This document shows positions 6,018-13,763 of a DNA stretch of 41,372 nucleotides, piece by piece (position 1 is the stretch's first letter; every line of letters begins with the position of its first letter). Location of the stretch: the IMG/VR virus record IMGVR_UViG_3300020312_000702, positions 1-41,372 of that record; one strand, written 5' to 3'. A program made the translations under genes and the position numbers. The notes below the pieces were generated by a model that searched no databases, had not been told where the DNA came from, and saw only the letters and a list, made by a program, of their open reading frames with translations. This DNA comes from a virus.

Positions 6018-8594
6018 GTGACAACAGCATCACCAGATAGACAACCAAACTTCAACTTAGTGGCTGGTGAGATAAACCTCGACCTAATCCCACCTGACTG
6101 GGCTTTAACACCACTTAGAGATAAAAAAGCTTATATAGCTGGATGGCCGTCACAACCATACACGATTGATCAGATCAGACGTGAGTTGGAAGATGGAAAA
6201 GCAACTGGCATAGGTTTAATAACGGGCCAATGGTCTAATGAAGGAGGCTTGATTTGGGTAGATATTGATGGTCCAGAAGCCATTCCAGAACTAGAAAAAT
6301 TGGGTGGTGGAAAACTGTCTGAAATCTTCCCTCCAACACTCACTATTTCGTCAGGGAAAAAAGATAGACAGAGAATGCTTTTTAGCATTCCAACATCAAA
6401 AATTGGATTGCTCCCAGATAAAGCAACCATAAAAATTGGTATTTCTTCTTTCGAGATCTTATTTAGATCAAGACAAGGAGCAATAATGGGAAGTCATCCT
6501 GAAACAGAAGGATATTTCACCACAGAGCACGGAAATTTTGAGTACGCAAAAAATCCACCAGAAATGCCTGAGTGGTTATATTCAGAAATTGAAAAAGCTT
6601 ATCCCTCTAACAAATACAAAAAGAAACCTAAGACTGGGATACTAACTCAACAAATTAATCTCTCCTATGAAGAAGGTTCTGAATTTCAAAGAAAAGAACT
6701 ACTTAGCGAAGTAAAGGTATATCTAGAATTTTTAAATGAAGATAGAGCAATTGATTATGAAGAGTGGATAACCATTGGTATGTCCCTCCATCAGATTGAT
6801 GATTGTCTATTAGAAGAATGGATTAAATGGTCTGAGCAAGCACCTAACTTCCAAGAGGGTGTATGTGAAAGTAAATGGAATACATTTGAGCGCTTACCTG
6901 GTGGTCCTGCTCCAGAAGGAAGCTGTGGTCTTCATACAATAAAAGCTAAGGCCAAGGAAGATGGATATGTAGATCTAAATGGCTTCGTCGTCGATTCAAA
7001 AGAGGTAATGGCAGAGAAAGCAAAAAAACTTTTTAAAAATGACAAGACAGAAATTAACGCCGATACAATACAAGGTGCTTTGCAAGCAATTATGGGAGCA
7101 CCAGAAAAAGAAATAAAAAAAGAAATAGCTCAGAAAATCGAAAAAAAAGGAAGACCAAAGACACCACCAGCTTCAGAACTAGCAGAAGTTGTAACTCAAT
7201 TAGTTATTGAATGCGGTTGGAGATATGATCCTAAATTCGATACTTTTATGTTCTATCAAAGAACTAAAGGTACATGGAGAAGGGAAGAATATAAACATGA
7301 ATACCGACACTTCGTACAAGACCTCTTTTTAAGGGAAAATATTCCTACGCCAGGTGGTTTCACATCTCATTTGATTTCAGATGTTGTCAACCTAACTCAG
7401 GCTTACATCACTCACACCTACTGGGATGATGACCCTGATCGACTTGCTTTTAATAATGGAGTTTTAGAAATAAGTACAGGAGAATTTTTAGACCATGATC
7501 CCGAAAACTTTTTAACTTGGGGTCTTGATTTTGATTATGACTCTGAAGCTGATCCTGGACCAATTATTAGATGGCTAACAAGAACACAATACGGCGATGA
7601 GCAGCGTGTACAAGTCCTCAGAGCATGGCTAAAAGCATGTTTGGTAGGACAAGGTCATGAGCTACAAAGATTCCTTGAGGTAATCGGTCCAGGGGGTCGT
7701 GGTAAGTCTACTTTTGCAAACCTATGCTGTGCTTTAGTTGGTCATGGAAACTATGCAAGTACAACATTAAATCAACTAGAACAGAGTCGATTTGAAATTG
7801 CTTCTATTAAAGGAAAAAGACTTACCCTCATCAATGATTCAGAAAGATATGGTGGTTCAGCTCAGATCTTTAAGGCACTTACTGGAGGAGACAACCTTCG
7901 CTTTGAAGAAAAAAATAAAAATGTAGGTGAACCATTTGTTTACACAGGAATGGTTATGGTCTGTGCTAATGAACCAATTCAAACTACTGACAACACCTCT
8001 GGACTCACAAGACGTCGTCTAACCGTGGAGTTTAACCGCCCATTATGGGATAAAAATTCCGAAGCAAAAGAGATGATAAAACTTGAGAACGGAATAGTAA
8101 AGGGCTTATGGAAGGATTATTTACCTGGCTTAGTTAACTGGGTATTGAAGATGACTACTCAAGAAATGCGTGAATATCTATTAGATACATACGAAAAAGT
8201 ACCTTCACTCAAAAAAGTTAGAAATGAAATCCTTCTTAATAGTAATAACTTAGTGGAATGGCTCCAGTCGGAAGTGGTTCATGAGCCTAACAGCGTTGCC
8301 TCTGTAGGTAAGAAAATTCCTGCGGCTAAAGATGCTAAGGAAAGATATTGCAATAGCAATTTTCACCTGTATGCCAGTTATTGTTCCTACTGTGAGGATA
8401 CTGGGTCAAAACCAGTAGGTCAGAAACGTTTTATTGCACTTTTACTTGACTGTTGCAAAAACCAACTGGCACTAAAGGATATTTACCACTTCACTAAGCA
8501 AGGAAGACCCTATATTAAAGGTCTAGTTGTACGGAATTCCGATCAAAAACTAACAACATTACCAACAATACTGCCAGAAAATAAATTGGCATAG
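6018..8594 (+). CDS. Primase-polymerase / SF3 (D5-family) helicase
   Basis: This 858-residue, multidomain replication protein has the following parts. Residues about 20-195 resemble the AEP-type bifunctional primase/polymerase domain, with the metal-binding VDID at 81-84, a SSGKKDRQRMLF strand at 111-122 and FEILF near 145. Residues about 228-305 look like a PriCT-2 domain (EEWITIGMSLHQID, W-KWSEQ). A D5_N-type region follows (about 390-545), then the SF3 helicase: Walker A GPGGRGKST at 557-565, Walker B-like LTLINDSE at 602-609, sensor VMVCANEP near 646-653 and the arginine motif LTRRRL at 663-668. It would make primers and unwind DNA at the fork. The frame opens with GTG at 6018. It stands alone between two terminators, so it is probably its own transcription unit. 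Confidence 0.85.
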   Translation: MTTASPDRQPNFNLVAGEINLDLIPPDWALTPLRDKKAYIAGWPSQPYTIDQIRRELEDGKATGIGLITGQWSNEGGLIWVDIDGPEAIPELEKLGGGKLSEIFPPTLTISSGKKDRQRMLFSIPTSKIGLLPDKATIKIGISSFEILFRSRQGAIMGSHPETEGYFTTEHGNFEYAKNPPEMPEWLYSEIEKAYPSNKYKKKPKTGILTQQINLSYEEGSEFQRKELLSEVKVYLEFLNEDRAIDYEEWITIGMSLHQIDDCLLEEWIKWSEQAPNFQEGVCESKWNTFERLPGGPAPEGSCGLHTIKAKAKEDGYVDLNGFVVDSKEVMAEKAKKLFKNDKTEINADTIQGALQAIMGAPEKEIKKEIAQKIEKKGRPKTPPASELAEVVTQLVIECGWRYDPKFDTFMFYQRTKGTWRREEYKHEYRHFVQDLFLRENIPTPGGFTSHLISDVVNLTQAYITHTYWDDDPDRLAFNNGVLEISTGEFLDHDPENFLTWGLDFDYDSEADPGPIIRWLTRTQYGDEQRVQVLRAWLKACLVGQGHELQRFLEVIGPGGRGKSTFANLCCALVGHGNYASTTLNQLEQSRFEIASIKGKRLTLINDSERYGGSAQIFKALTGGDNLRFEEKNKNVGEPFVYTGMVMVCANEPIQTTDNTSGLTRRRLTVEFNRPLWDKNSEAKEMIKLENGIVKGLWKDYLPGLVNWVLKMTTQEMREYLLDTYEKVPSLKKVRNEILLNSNNLVEWLQSEVVHEPNSVASVGKKIPAAKDAKERYCNSNFHLYASYCSYCEDTGSKPVGQKRFIALLLDCCKNQLALKDIYHFTKQGRPYIKGLVVRNSDQKLTTLPTILPENKLA

Positions 8595-8596
8595 GC

Positions 8597-8622
8597 AAAA
8601 CCCTTGCAATATCTGGGTTTTT
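8597..8622 (+). terminator. Rho-independent terminator after the primase gene
   Basis: AAAACCC (8597-8603) pairs with GGGTTTT (8615-8621) around an 11-nt loop, ending in a T run. It starts two bases after the primase stop codon. Confidence 0.6.
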
Positions 8623-8674
8623 GAGTGTTAGCCTTACTAGGTAATTACTCTCATTCCTGAAATAAGGAAAACTA

Positions 8675-9037
8675 ATGATTAAAACTTTTATTGCTCTTGC
8701 AGCAACAACTGCCTCTGTAGCTGCTCCTGCTGCATTTGCTGGCACATATGTAAATGTTGAAGCTAACTCTGGTTTCACAGGTACTGACTATGAAGGATCT
8801 GTAACTGATATCCATATTGGTTATGAAGGTGGTAACGAAACTTATGGTTTCTATGTACAAGGTGGTCCTGCAATCATCGCTCCTGAAGGTGGCGACGGTG
8901 AAACACGTTTATCTGGAAAGATTGGCGGTGACATTTCTGCAACTGAAAAACTTGGTGTTTATGGTGAATTTTCACTATTGTCACAAGAAGATGACAACCT
9001 CTATGGAACAAAAATCGGAGCTAAATACAAGTTCTGA
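8675..9037 (+). CDS. Secreted beta-barrel, porin-like outer membrane protein
   Basis: This 120-residue protein has a textbook signal peptide (residues 1-22, basic start, hydrophobic core, AFA before the likely cleavage). The mature part alternates hydrophobic and polar residues in short strands separated by Gly/Asp turns (YVNVEANSGF, DIHIGYEGG, YGFYVQGGP) and ends in KYKF; the terminal aromatic residue is typical of outer membrane beta-barrels. Similar small barrels with signal peptides occur in cyanomyovirus genomes. It would be placed in the host outer membrane during infection, perhaps excluding other phages or altering permeability, but this is inference. AAGGA precedes the ATG. GC and codon use are close to the surrounding genes. 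Confidence 0.65.
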   Translation: MIKTFIALAATTASVAAPAAFAGTYVNVEANSGFTGTDYEGSVTDIHIGYEGGNETYGFYVQGGPAIIAPEGGDGETRLSGKIGGDISATEKLGVYGEFSLLSQEDDNLYGTKIGAKYKF

Positions 9038-9134
9038 TCTACGTTATTACAATTGCTAATCGTTTGTATTAGCTTTTGTAAAGTAGTGTTAAGTTCGGTT
9101 ACAAAGTGTAAATATGTATAAAATATGAAGAGAC

Positions 9135-9158
9135 AAGCCTCACCTCGGTGGGGTTTCT
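9135..9158 (+). terminator. Hairpin terminator or attenuator before the hli cluster
   Basis: AAGCCTCAC (9135-9143) pairs with GTGGGGTTT (9148-9156) around a CTCG loop, with two G-U pairs; a T-rich stretch follows. The ATG of the first hli gene is only 20 bases further, so it may end the porin-like transcript or control readthrough into the hli genes. The rest of 9038-9134 shows only a weak TATAAAAT at 9117-9124. Confidence 0.6.
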
Positions 9159-9177
9159 TCATACCTTTTTCATACTT

Positions 9178-9318
9178 ATGACTACTAAAGAAACTGCTGT
9201 TAATCAGCAACTCTCTGAGAATGCAGAATTGACTAATGGTCGGTTGGCAATGATTGGAATCGTCGCTGCTTTAGGAGCTTATGTGACAACTGGAAACATC
9301 ATCCCTGGTATTTTTTAA
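9178..9318 (+). CDS. hli: High-light-inducible protein (HLIP) 1
   Basis: This 46-residue one-helix chlorophyll-binding protein has the conserved ELTNGRLAMIGIVAALGAY segment (residues 17-35), with the ExxNxR chlorophyll-ligand motif at Glu17, Asn20 and Arg22, and ends in the cyanophage-type TTGNIIPGIF. HLIPs dimerise in thylakoid membranes, bind chlorophyll and carotenoid, and protect photosystem II and its assembly intermediates. Phage copies are thought to keep photosynthesis running during infection. It is the first of four genes that each overlap by one base in a TAATG arrangement, so the set is probably translated as a coupled series in fixed proportions. Confidence 0.93.
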   Translation: MTTKETAVNQQLSENAELTNGRLAMIGIVAALGAYVTTGNIIPGIF

Positions 9319-9515
9319 TGACATCCTCCCATATCATTACAGAATACGGTAAGCAAAATATTTTTGCTAAAGAAACAAAACCACAGCTGGTAGAAAATTA
9401 TACTAGCCACCTAGAGGAAGCTGAAAAAGCTAACGGACGCTGGGCAATGATTGGTTTTGTCGCATTATTAGGCGCATACACCACAACAGGTCAAATTATT
9501 CCAGGAGTTTTCTAA
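9318..9515 (+). CDS. hli: High-light-inducible protein (HLIP) 2
   Basis: This 65-residue HLIP has a longer N-terminal extension (about 30 residues, partly charged) before the EKANGRWAMIGFVALLGAY helix (residues 36-54; ligand motif Glu36, Asn39, Arg41) and the terminal TTGQIIPGVF. The last 25 residues are nearly the same as in HLIP 1, so the two probably arose by tandem duplication with an added N terminus. Its ATG overlaps the stop of HLIP 1. It should insert in the host thylakoid as a single helix and pair with itself or with the neighbouring HLIPs. Confidence 0.93.
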   Translation: MTSSHIITEYGKQNIFAKETKPQLVENYTSHLEEAEKANGRWAMIGFVALLGAYTTTGQIIPGVF

Positions 9516-9619
9516 TGTCTACTAATTCTTTAATCTGGCAAAAGGCTAATGGTCGTTTTGCTATGTTGGCTTTCTGGGCTATTATTGGAGTATATACACA
9601 CTTTAAATACTTCGTATAA
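9515..9619 (+). CDS. hli: Minimal HLIP-like protein with Gln in place of the ligand Glu
   Basis: This 34-residue ORF is one of the shortest HLIP-like proteins one could expect. It keeps QKANGRFAMLAFWAIIGVY (residues 9-27), matching the HLIP helix, but the conserved glutamate of ExxNxR is glutamine (Gln9) and the TTGxIIPG tail is absent. The Glu in HLIPs both binds chlorophyll through its carboxylate and pairs with the Arg of the partner helix, so this protein should bind pigment differently or act only as a partner helix. ATG overlaps the stop of HLIP 2 and its stop overlaps the next ATG (TAATG twice). Confidence 0.8.
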   Translation: MSTNSLIWQKANGRFAMLAFWAIIGVYTHFKYFV

Positions 9620-9837
9620 TGCCTTTTGGTCTTATCAACTTTGTAGAGGCGTGGAATGCTATCAGCTGGTCTGATGCCATTCCATTTTGCCTCTTTCTTT
9701 ATGGAGCATACTGGTTAAAAGTAAGAATTGACACTAATGCTGGTATAGGTAAAAAGAAACGAAATGAATTAAAGAGAACAATAGTAGAAGCACTTCAAGA
9801 GCACTACGAATCTCGTACTTATGGTAAAAACGATTAG
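9619..9837 (+). CDS. Small membrane protein coupled to the hli genes
   Basis: This 72-residue protein has one hydrophobic segment (about residues 17-34, SDAIPFCLFLYGAYWL) followed by a basic, helical cytoplasmic tail (KKKRNELKRTIVEALQEHYESR). The family is not recognised. It starts on the TAATG overlap at the end of the third hli gene and so is produced together with the HLIPs. A thylakoid or inner membrane accessory of the HLIP group would fit, but nothing in the residues points to pigment binding. It converges on the minus-strand gene at 9834 with a 4-bp overlap. Confidence 0.65.
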   Translation: MPFGLINFVEAWNAISWSDAIPFCLFLYGAYWLKVRIDTNAGIGKKKRNELKRTIVEALQEHYESRTYGKND

Positions 9838-10016
9838 TCTTCTAATATCTTTTCAAAAATATCTGATACTTCAATTAAAGAATCAATACGTAATAACATA
9901 TCAGCAATATGCTTACTAACATAAGGCTTTTCTGTTCTTGCAGCAAAGGCTAAGGCATTACGTAAATCCTCTTGAGAATCTAATAATGCCTGTTCAACTT
10001 GTTTAGTTAAAGTCAC
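9834..10016 (-). CDS. Conserved small helical phage protein
   Basis: This 60-residue protein is predicted entirely helical: KQVEQALLDSQEDLRNALAFAARTEK then a second helix with IADMLLRIDSLIEVSDIFEKI. Short proteins with this two-helix pattern (QE-LRNALA-AAR--KP, then IADM--RID) are, as I recall, widespread in marine cyanophages, without known function. It is the last gene of the minus-strand late region. A TATAAATA motif, like a T4-type late -10 box, lies 25 bases upstream of its start codon, at 10042-10049. Confidence 0.65.
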   Translation of the reverse strand: MTLTKQVEQALLDSQEDLRNALAFAARTEKPYVSKHIADMLLRIDSLIEVSDIFEKILED

Positions 10017-10026
10017 GACTATTTAA

Positions 10027-10056
10027 TATCGACGTATACTTTATTTATAGTCGATA
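10027..10056 (-). promoter_or_regulatory. TATAAATA late-promoter-like box within an inverted repeat
   Basis: On the minus strand TATAAATA (10049 to 10042) lies 25 bases before the start codon at 10016, as in T4-type late promoters. It is enclosed by the perfect 7-bp inverted repeat TATCGAC (10027-10033) and GTCGATA (10050-10056). This is the only well-placed TATAAATA noticed in the window. Confidence 0.4.
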
Positions 10057-10068
10057 ATTAACTAATTG

Positions 10069-10299
10069 TCATTTAACAGCATGTAATTGGGGTTTTAAAT
10101 ATTTGTTGATAATAGAGATTTGATCTTCATATCTAGCGATCTTATCTAACTCTTCCTGTATCGCTCCAGTGACATCGGAATGCTCGCCAATACCTGCAGG
10201 ATTGTTTAAATAAACTTCGACATTTGCAAGATGTACTTGAATCTCTCCATTGGCATGAGCTAGGAGAGATTTGATAATTTTTTCTCTGAGGTTAACCAT
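10069..10299 (-). CDS. Conserved small phage protein
   Basis: This 76-residue soluble helical protein contains the segment KIIKSLLAHANGEIQVHLANVEVYLNNPAGIGEHSD (in two parts, residues 6-25 and 26-41) followed by an EEL-KIARYEDQI helix. Proteins with HA-GxIxxHxANVEVYL and GIGEHSD are, as I recall, common in cyanophages of several morphologies, with unknown role. It lies three bases from the PsbN-like gene upstream in transcription, so the two are likely co-transcribed and made late with the tail fibre genes. Confidence 0.7.
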   Translation of the reverse strand: MVNLREKIIKSLLAHANGEIQVHLANVEVYLNNPAGIGEHSDVTGAIQEELDKIARYEDQISIINKYLKPQLHAVK

Positions 10300-10302
10300 T
10301 TA

Positions 10303-10572
10303 CTATTTAAGCTTTCTTCCATTATGCCCATGTGCTATCCCTAATTCATGCATTTTTGCATGTTCATCTATTGCATCTTTTAAATCTTCCTTACCAGCAC
10401 CGAATGTTAAGTAGATTCCATAACCTACTAAGAACAATAATAAGCCTAAGATGATAGCTATCAGTTGTCCTTGAGGAGGTAGACCTCCGTAAGTACCATG
10501 GTGTATTAAAGGTTTTTCCCAAGTCTCAGGATGAAAATATAAAGAAGGGAAAGAAATAAATAAATCTATCAT
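10303..10572 (-). CDS. PsbN-like membrane protein (candidate auxiliary metabolic gene)
   Basis: This 89-residue protein has a single membrane helix (about residues 37-57) followed by GIYLTFGAGKEDLKDAIDEH (52-71). This matches the C-terminal part of PsbN (a helix followed by (A/G)IYTAFGPxSxELxDPFEEH) position by position, except that the GPP turn is GAG and DPF is DAI. PsbN is a small thylakoid protein required for assembly of photosystem II reaction centres, not a subunit of the finished complex. The phage protein has an added 35-residue N terminus with Trp and His residues and an added His/Gly-rich C terminus. It faces the hli cluster across 470 bp. It overlaps the tail fibre stop region by 4 bp (stop of upstream gene at 10569). 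Alternatively it is an unrelated one-helix virion protein. Confidence 0.5.
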   Translation of the reverse strand: MIDLFISFPSLYFHPETWEKPLIHHGTYGGLPPQGQLIAIILGLLLFLVGYGIYLTFGAGKEDLKDAIDEHAKMHELGIAHGHNGRKLK

Positions 10573-13247
10573 GCAGGTGTTATCAATAAGGAAGTACTTG
10601 TAAGTGCTTTCCCTGCTATAACATCAAATGTATCCTTAGAAGTACCTAATGTTGCATCATCTTGAACATAGTATTTTTCACCTGGAGTAAGACCTGACTG
10701 TGTTGTTGTATTTCCTACCACATTTATAGTAGCAGTTTGACCATTAGTATATCCTGCTGAACTAAACCCAATAAAATTCTTTTGATTTAAATCAGTAGAT
10801 GCCATTTGCCTTATTACTGTTTGGGCTTTACTAGAAGCACTTGTATTTTGATACATTATTGCAACTTTTCCACTTTCCATATAAGAAAAGAATATTTTGT
10901 TAGTGCCTCCAGTATTAAAGAAAGCTTCACTATCAAAAGTAAAGTTATCTTTTGCAGCATTATACGTGGCAGTTCTATACTTACCAGCATTTGCACTATC
11001 TTTATAACCCATAAGCAACTGTCCACCAGGTGAGAACGCTAAAGCGTGATACAGTGTATTATTAGTTGAAAATTGAATTGCACTTCCCCAACTAATAGTT
11101 GTACCAGTAATTGTACCTATTTTTAAATAGTTGCGGTAAGCAGCTACAAGCTGATCATTAAGTGAATCATAAGCAATAGTGGGTTGTTCTCCGTGGGTAC
11201 CAGTTACAACTGTAGATTTTGTACCAAACGATACAGAGGTTCCGCTTCTTGTCCCAACTATGGCGTAAACAGAGTTAGTAGTACCTGAAGACCAAAGAAT
11301 TACAAATTTAGTACCACTTACCTTTACCAGGCGGAAGTTGTAAGGGTCATCAGCTGCACCTCCTGGTGTAAAGCTAGTCACTGATCCCATTGTGAAAGAA
11401 GTCGAAGTACCACTACCTCGTTGACAAATTCTACATTTTCCTTCATCGGGATTAGGCTGCTCGTCATTATAAACAACTGCAAAATATGCACCGTCAAGAT
11501 GAAGAACAGCAGGGACTTCACACTGAGAACTATTATCTTGAATTTGTGTTTCAGAACCAACTGTTTGAGAGGTTCCTTGAAATCTAATAATTCTTCCATG
11601 ACATTGACTAGCTTTATATACCAACAACGCATAGCCGTTTCCATCAGAAGCTATAGTTGGATAATATCGGCCACTACCATGACTTGCATCCGAACCCCAA
11701 GAAGTATCTGTACCTGAAACAGTTCCACCATAAGTATATACTGTTGAGCTATATCTTACGGATGCAATTAAGAGATCTTGTGAAGCATCATAAGTAATAG
11801 GACTAGTACCCCCATAAAAATATGCATTACTAGCAGTACTAATGTCATCAACATTTCCTAAAGAAGCAGAAGTTTGAGTAATCCCTTTTACTTGACCACT
11901 ACTATTTACTATGACAGGTGCATTTGCTGATATTGAACCTGATGCAGTAGCCGTTATGGTTGGAGCAGTAGATAAAGCTGCACCATTAACACTAATCGAA
12001 CCCGTTACGTCAATACCCGTATTGGTGGTTTCTATCTTCTTTGAATTGTTAAAATAGAGTTCTACTTTGCTATTCTCTGCGAAATAGGCAAGAGTTTCAT
12101 TACCAGCAGCATTTCTGAAAGTACAACTACCAGTGTCTACTATTAATCCTCCAGTTGAGTTTGTAATTCTGGAATTTACTGAATCATGATATATAGATAA
12201 ATCTTGTCCAGTACCTACTATTAACTTCTTGTTATCTCCTAAATGTATATGTTCAGAAGAAGTCCACGCATCAGTTGAGTTAACCCAATTAAATGTTTTA
12301 TCGGTGGCTCCTTTCAGAGTCCAACCTCCTCCGTCGGCAGTCGTATCTGATGGGCTAGAAACCTTGCCTATAACTATGTTTTTATCCTCTACATCTAACG
12401 TCTGAGTATTGATAGTCGTTGTTGTTCCACTGACTGTTAAATCGCCAGTAATGGTTGCGTTTGTAGAAACAGTTAACGCACCTGTTATAGATACACCAGC
12501 CGCACTCGTCTCAATTTTTTTGACATTATTGTGATATAACTCTACGGCTCCGTTACCAATAAATTTAGCTAAAGTTTCACTACCAGCCGAGTCCCATATT
12601 TCCGTAGTACCTTCAACGTAAAGAGTACCAGTTGAATTAGTTATTTTCGAGTTGGTTCCATTATGAAAAATTTCTAAGTCATTCCCAGTTCCCCAACGAG
12701 CCTTAACGTTATCGTTAAAATCAATTCCTGTTGCACCACCTATTGATACTGATGCCCAAGTTAAAACTCCACTACCATTTGTCTGTAAATATTGGGAAGC
12801 ACTTCCGTCAGCCGCAGGGAGAGTCCATACCTTATTAGTACTTACAGTTGATGGACTTGCAAAACCTACATAATGTGAACCATCTGCATCCTTTAACCTA
12901 AGATCCCCTGAGAAAGCGAAATTAGTACCTGAAATTTTACTAGGAGTTACTGACGCATCTGGTATAGCAGCCTGATCAATTGTGTCACCCTGCATCATGA
13001 TCCAACAGGAAAGACCAGCAGCTGGAGCAGTAGTAAAGGTTATCTGATTACCTGCAGTCGTAAAGTCTGTATTTGGCTTTTGCATCACACCGCCAAGACT
13101 CACAAAGAGTTGGTATGGCGTTGCAGTGGCAGTGGCTACCGATGAAACCGCTAAGGTAAAAGTTGTGGTACTTCCGTTAAAGCTACTAGATATATCATCG
13201 AAGAGTTTATTCTCTCCTCGTGCCAGCTGTCTTCCAATGTAAGCCAT
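10569..13247 (-). CDS. Tail fibre protein with fibre repeats and beta-rich C-terminal region
   Basis: This 892-residue fibre protein begins with a FDDISSSFNGSTTTFTL module, which serves as an N-terminal attachment domain in many cyanophage fibres and is shared with the protein at 32684 (IIDDISSGFNGSTTSFAL). The middle has the modules SHYVGF--PSTVS-NKVWTLPAADG and repeated xVELYxNNxKKxET units (three copies). The C-terminal half, from about residue 455, looks like repeated beta-propeller-type blades, and the last 60 residues (FIGFSSAGY-NGQTATINVVGNTTTQSGLTPG) are again shared with 32684. It should form the receptor-binding fibre, assembled with the chaperone at 13305 immediately upstream. Confidence 0.8.
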   Translation of the reverse strand: MAYIGRQLARGENKLFDDISSSFNGSTTTFTLAVSSVATATATPYQLFVSLGGVMQKPNTDFTTAGNQITFTTAPAAGLSCWIMMQGDTIDQAAIPDASVTPSKISGTNFAFSGDLRLKDADGSHYVGFASPSTVSTNKVWTLPAADGSASQYLQTNGSGVLTWASVSIGGATGIDFNDNVKARWGTGNDLEIFHNGTNSKITNSTGTLYVEGTTEIWDSAGSETLAKFIGNGAVELYHNNVKKIETSAAGVSITGALTVSTNATITGDLTVSGTTTTINTQTLDVEDKNIVIGKVSSPSDTTADGGGWTLKGATDKTFNWVNSTDAWTSSEHIHLGDNKKLIVGTGQDLSIYHDSVNSRITNSTGGLIVDTGSCTFRNAAGNETLAYFAENSKVELYFNNSKKIETTNTGIDVTGSISVNGAALSTAPTITATASGSISANAPVIVNSSGQVKGITQTSASLGNVDDISTASNAYFYGGTSPITYDASQDLLIASVRYSSTVYTYGGTVSGTDTSWGSDASHGSGRYYPTIASDGNGYALLVYKASQCHGRIIRFQGTSQTVGSETQIQDNSSQCEVPAVLHLDGAYFAVVYNDEQPNPDEGKCRICQRGSGTSTSFTMGSVTSFTPGGAADDPYNFRLVKVSGTKFVILWSSGTTNSVYAIVGTRSGTSVSFGTKSTVVTGTHGEQPTIAYDSLNDQLVAAYRNYLKIGTITGTTISWGSAIQFSTNNTLYHALAFSPGGQLLMGYKDSANAGKYRTATYNAAKDNFTFDSEAFFNTGGTNKIFFSYMESGKVAIMYQNTSASSKAQTVIRQMASTDLNQKNFIGFSSAGYTNGQTATINVVGNTTTQSGLTPGEKYYVQDDATLGTSKDTFDVIAGKALTSTSLLITPA
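12507..12554 (-). repeat. Fibre DNA repeat, copy A
   Basis: It encodes the AVELYHNNVKKIET unit. The sequence is close to that at 17281-17333, 34545-34591 and 34803-34855, better conserved than the flanking DNA, and a likely site for recombination between fibre genes. Confidence 0.6.
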
Positions 13248-13304
13248 TTAGTTATACAACTACTAATTATTTTTTCTATTCTAAAGTGGCTAATCTATAG
13301 AGCT

Positions 13305-13763
13305 TTAACTTGGTGGTGTAGGCCAAGTATGTGTGTGAGGCCAACCACTCGAAGTAGGCATATCTCTAAGAGTCTGTCTATAAGTTTTCCACTCTGTTTT
13401 TTTAGAATCGGTAAGAGGTGAGTCAGTAAATTGAGTCCAATCACAGTTTTGTAATCGTAGATCTCTATCAATTCTCCTATCACGCGCATAACTATTATCT
13501 AAAGCAGTTTTCTGTTCTTCTGTCATATCTGTTACCTTCCATTTCGTATGGTATTTACCATCTTTCAACTCCACTCCATCACGATCAGTAAGTTGATACA
13601 ATGTTGCTTCTGGTTTTTCTGTTATAACAACTCTGTCGTAACCTAATTCCTCTGCAGTTGAATCAGGAAGAGGTACTGTGAATTTCCTACCTGGGTATTG
13701 ATGACGAATAGCTGCTTCACCATAAATAATGCTGCCATCTGATCTTTTTCTATATTCAGACAT
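13305..13763 (-). CDS. Tail fibre assembly chaperone (Phage_tail_APC-like)
   Basis: This 152-residue protein carries, in its C-terminal half, the pattern RDRRIDRDLRLQNCDWTQFT-DSPLTDSKKTEWKTYRQTLRDMP (from about residue 93, read in two parts), characteristic of phage tail assembly chaperones: a basic helix, (S/C)DWTQ, a Pro, then W--YRQ-LRD-P. It lies upstream of the fibre gene at 10569 in the direction of transcription, 57 bp away. The same arrangement occurs at 35599/32684. The N-terminal half, with YRKRSDGSIIYGEAAIR, looks like a small beta domain common in cyanophage versions. It should help trimerise or attach the fibre and not be part of the virion. Confidence 0.7.
   Translation of the reverse strand: MSEYRKRSDGSIIYGEAAIRHQYPGRKFTVPLPDSTAEELGYDRVVITEKPEATLYQLTDRDGVELKDGKYHTKWKVTDMTEEQKTALDNSYARDRRIDRDLRLQNCDWTQFTDSPLTDSKKTEWKTYRQTLRDMPTSSGWPHTHTWPTPPS

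Noticed and set aside
8515-8778. Minus-strand ORF covering the start of the porin-like gene
   Set aside because: It is antisense to a signal peptide coding region and crosses a terminator and a gene start; Ala-rich sequence is a shadow.
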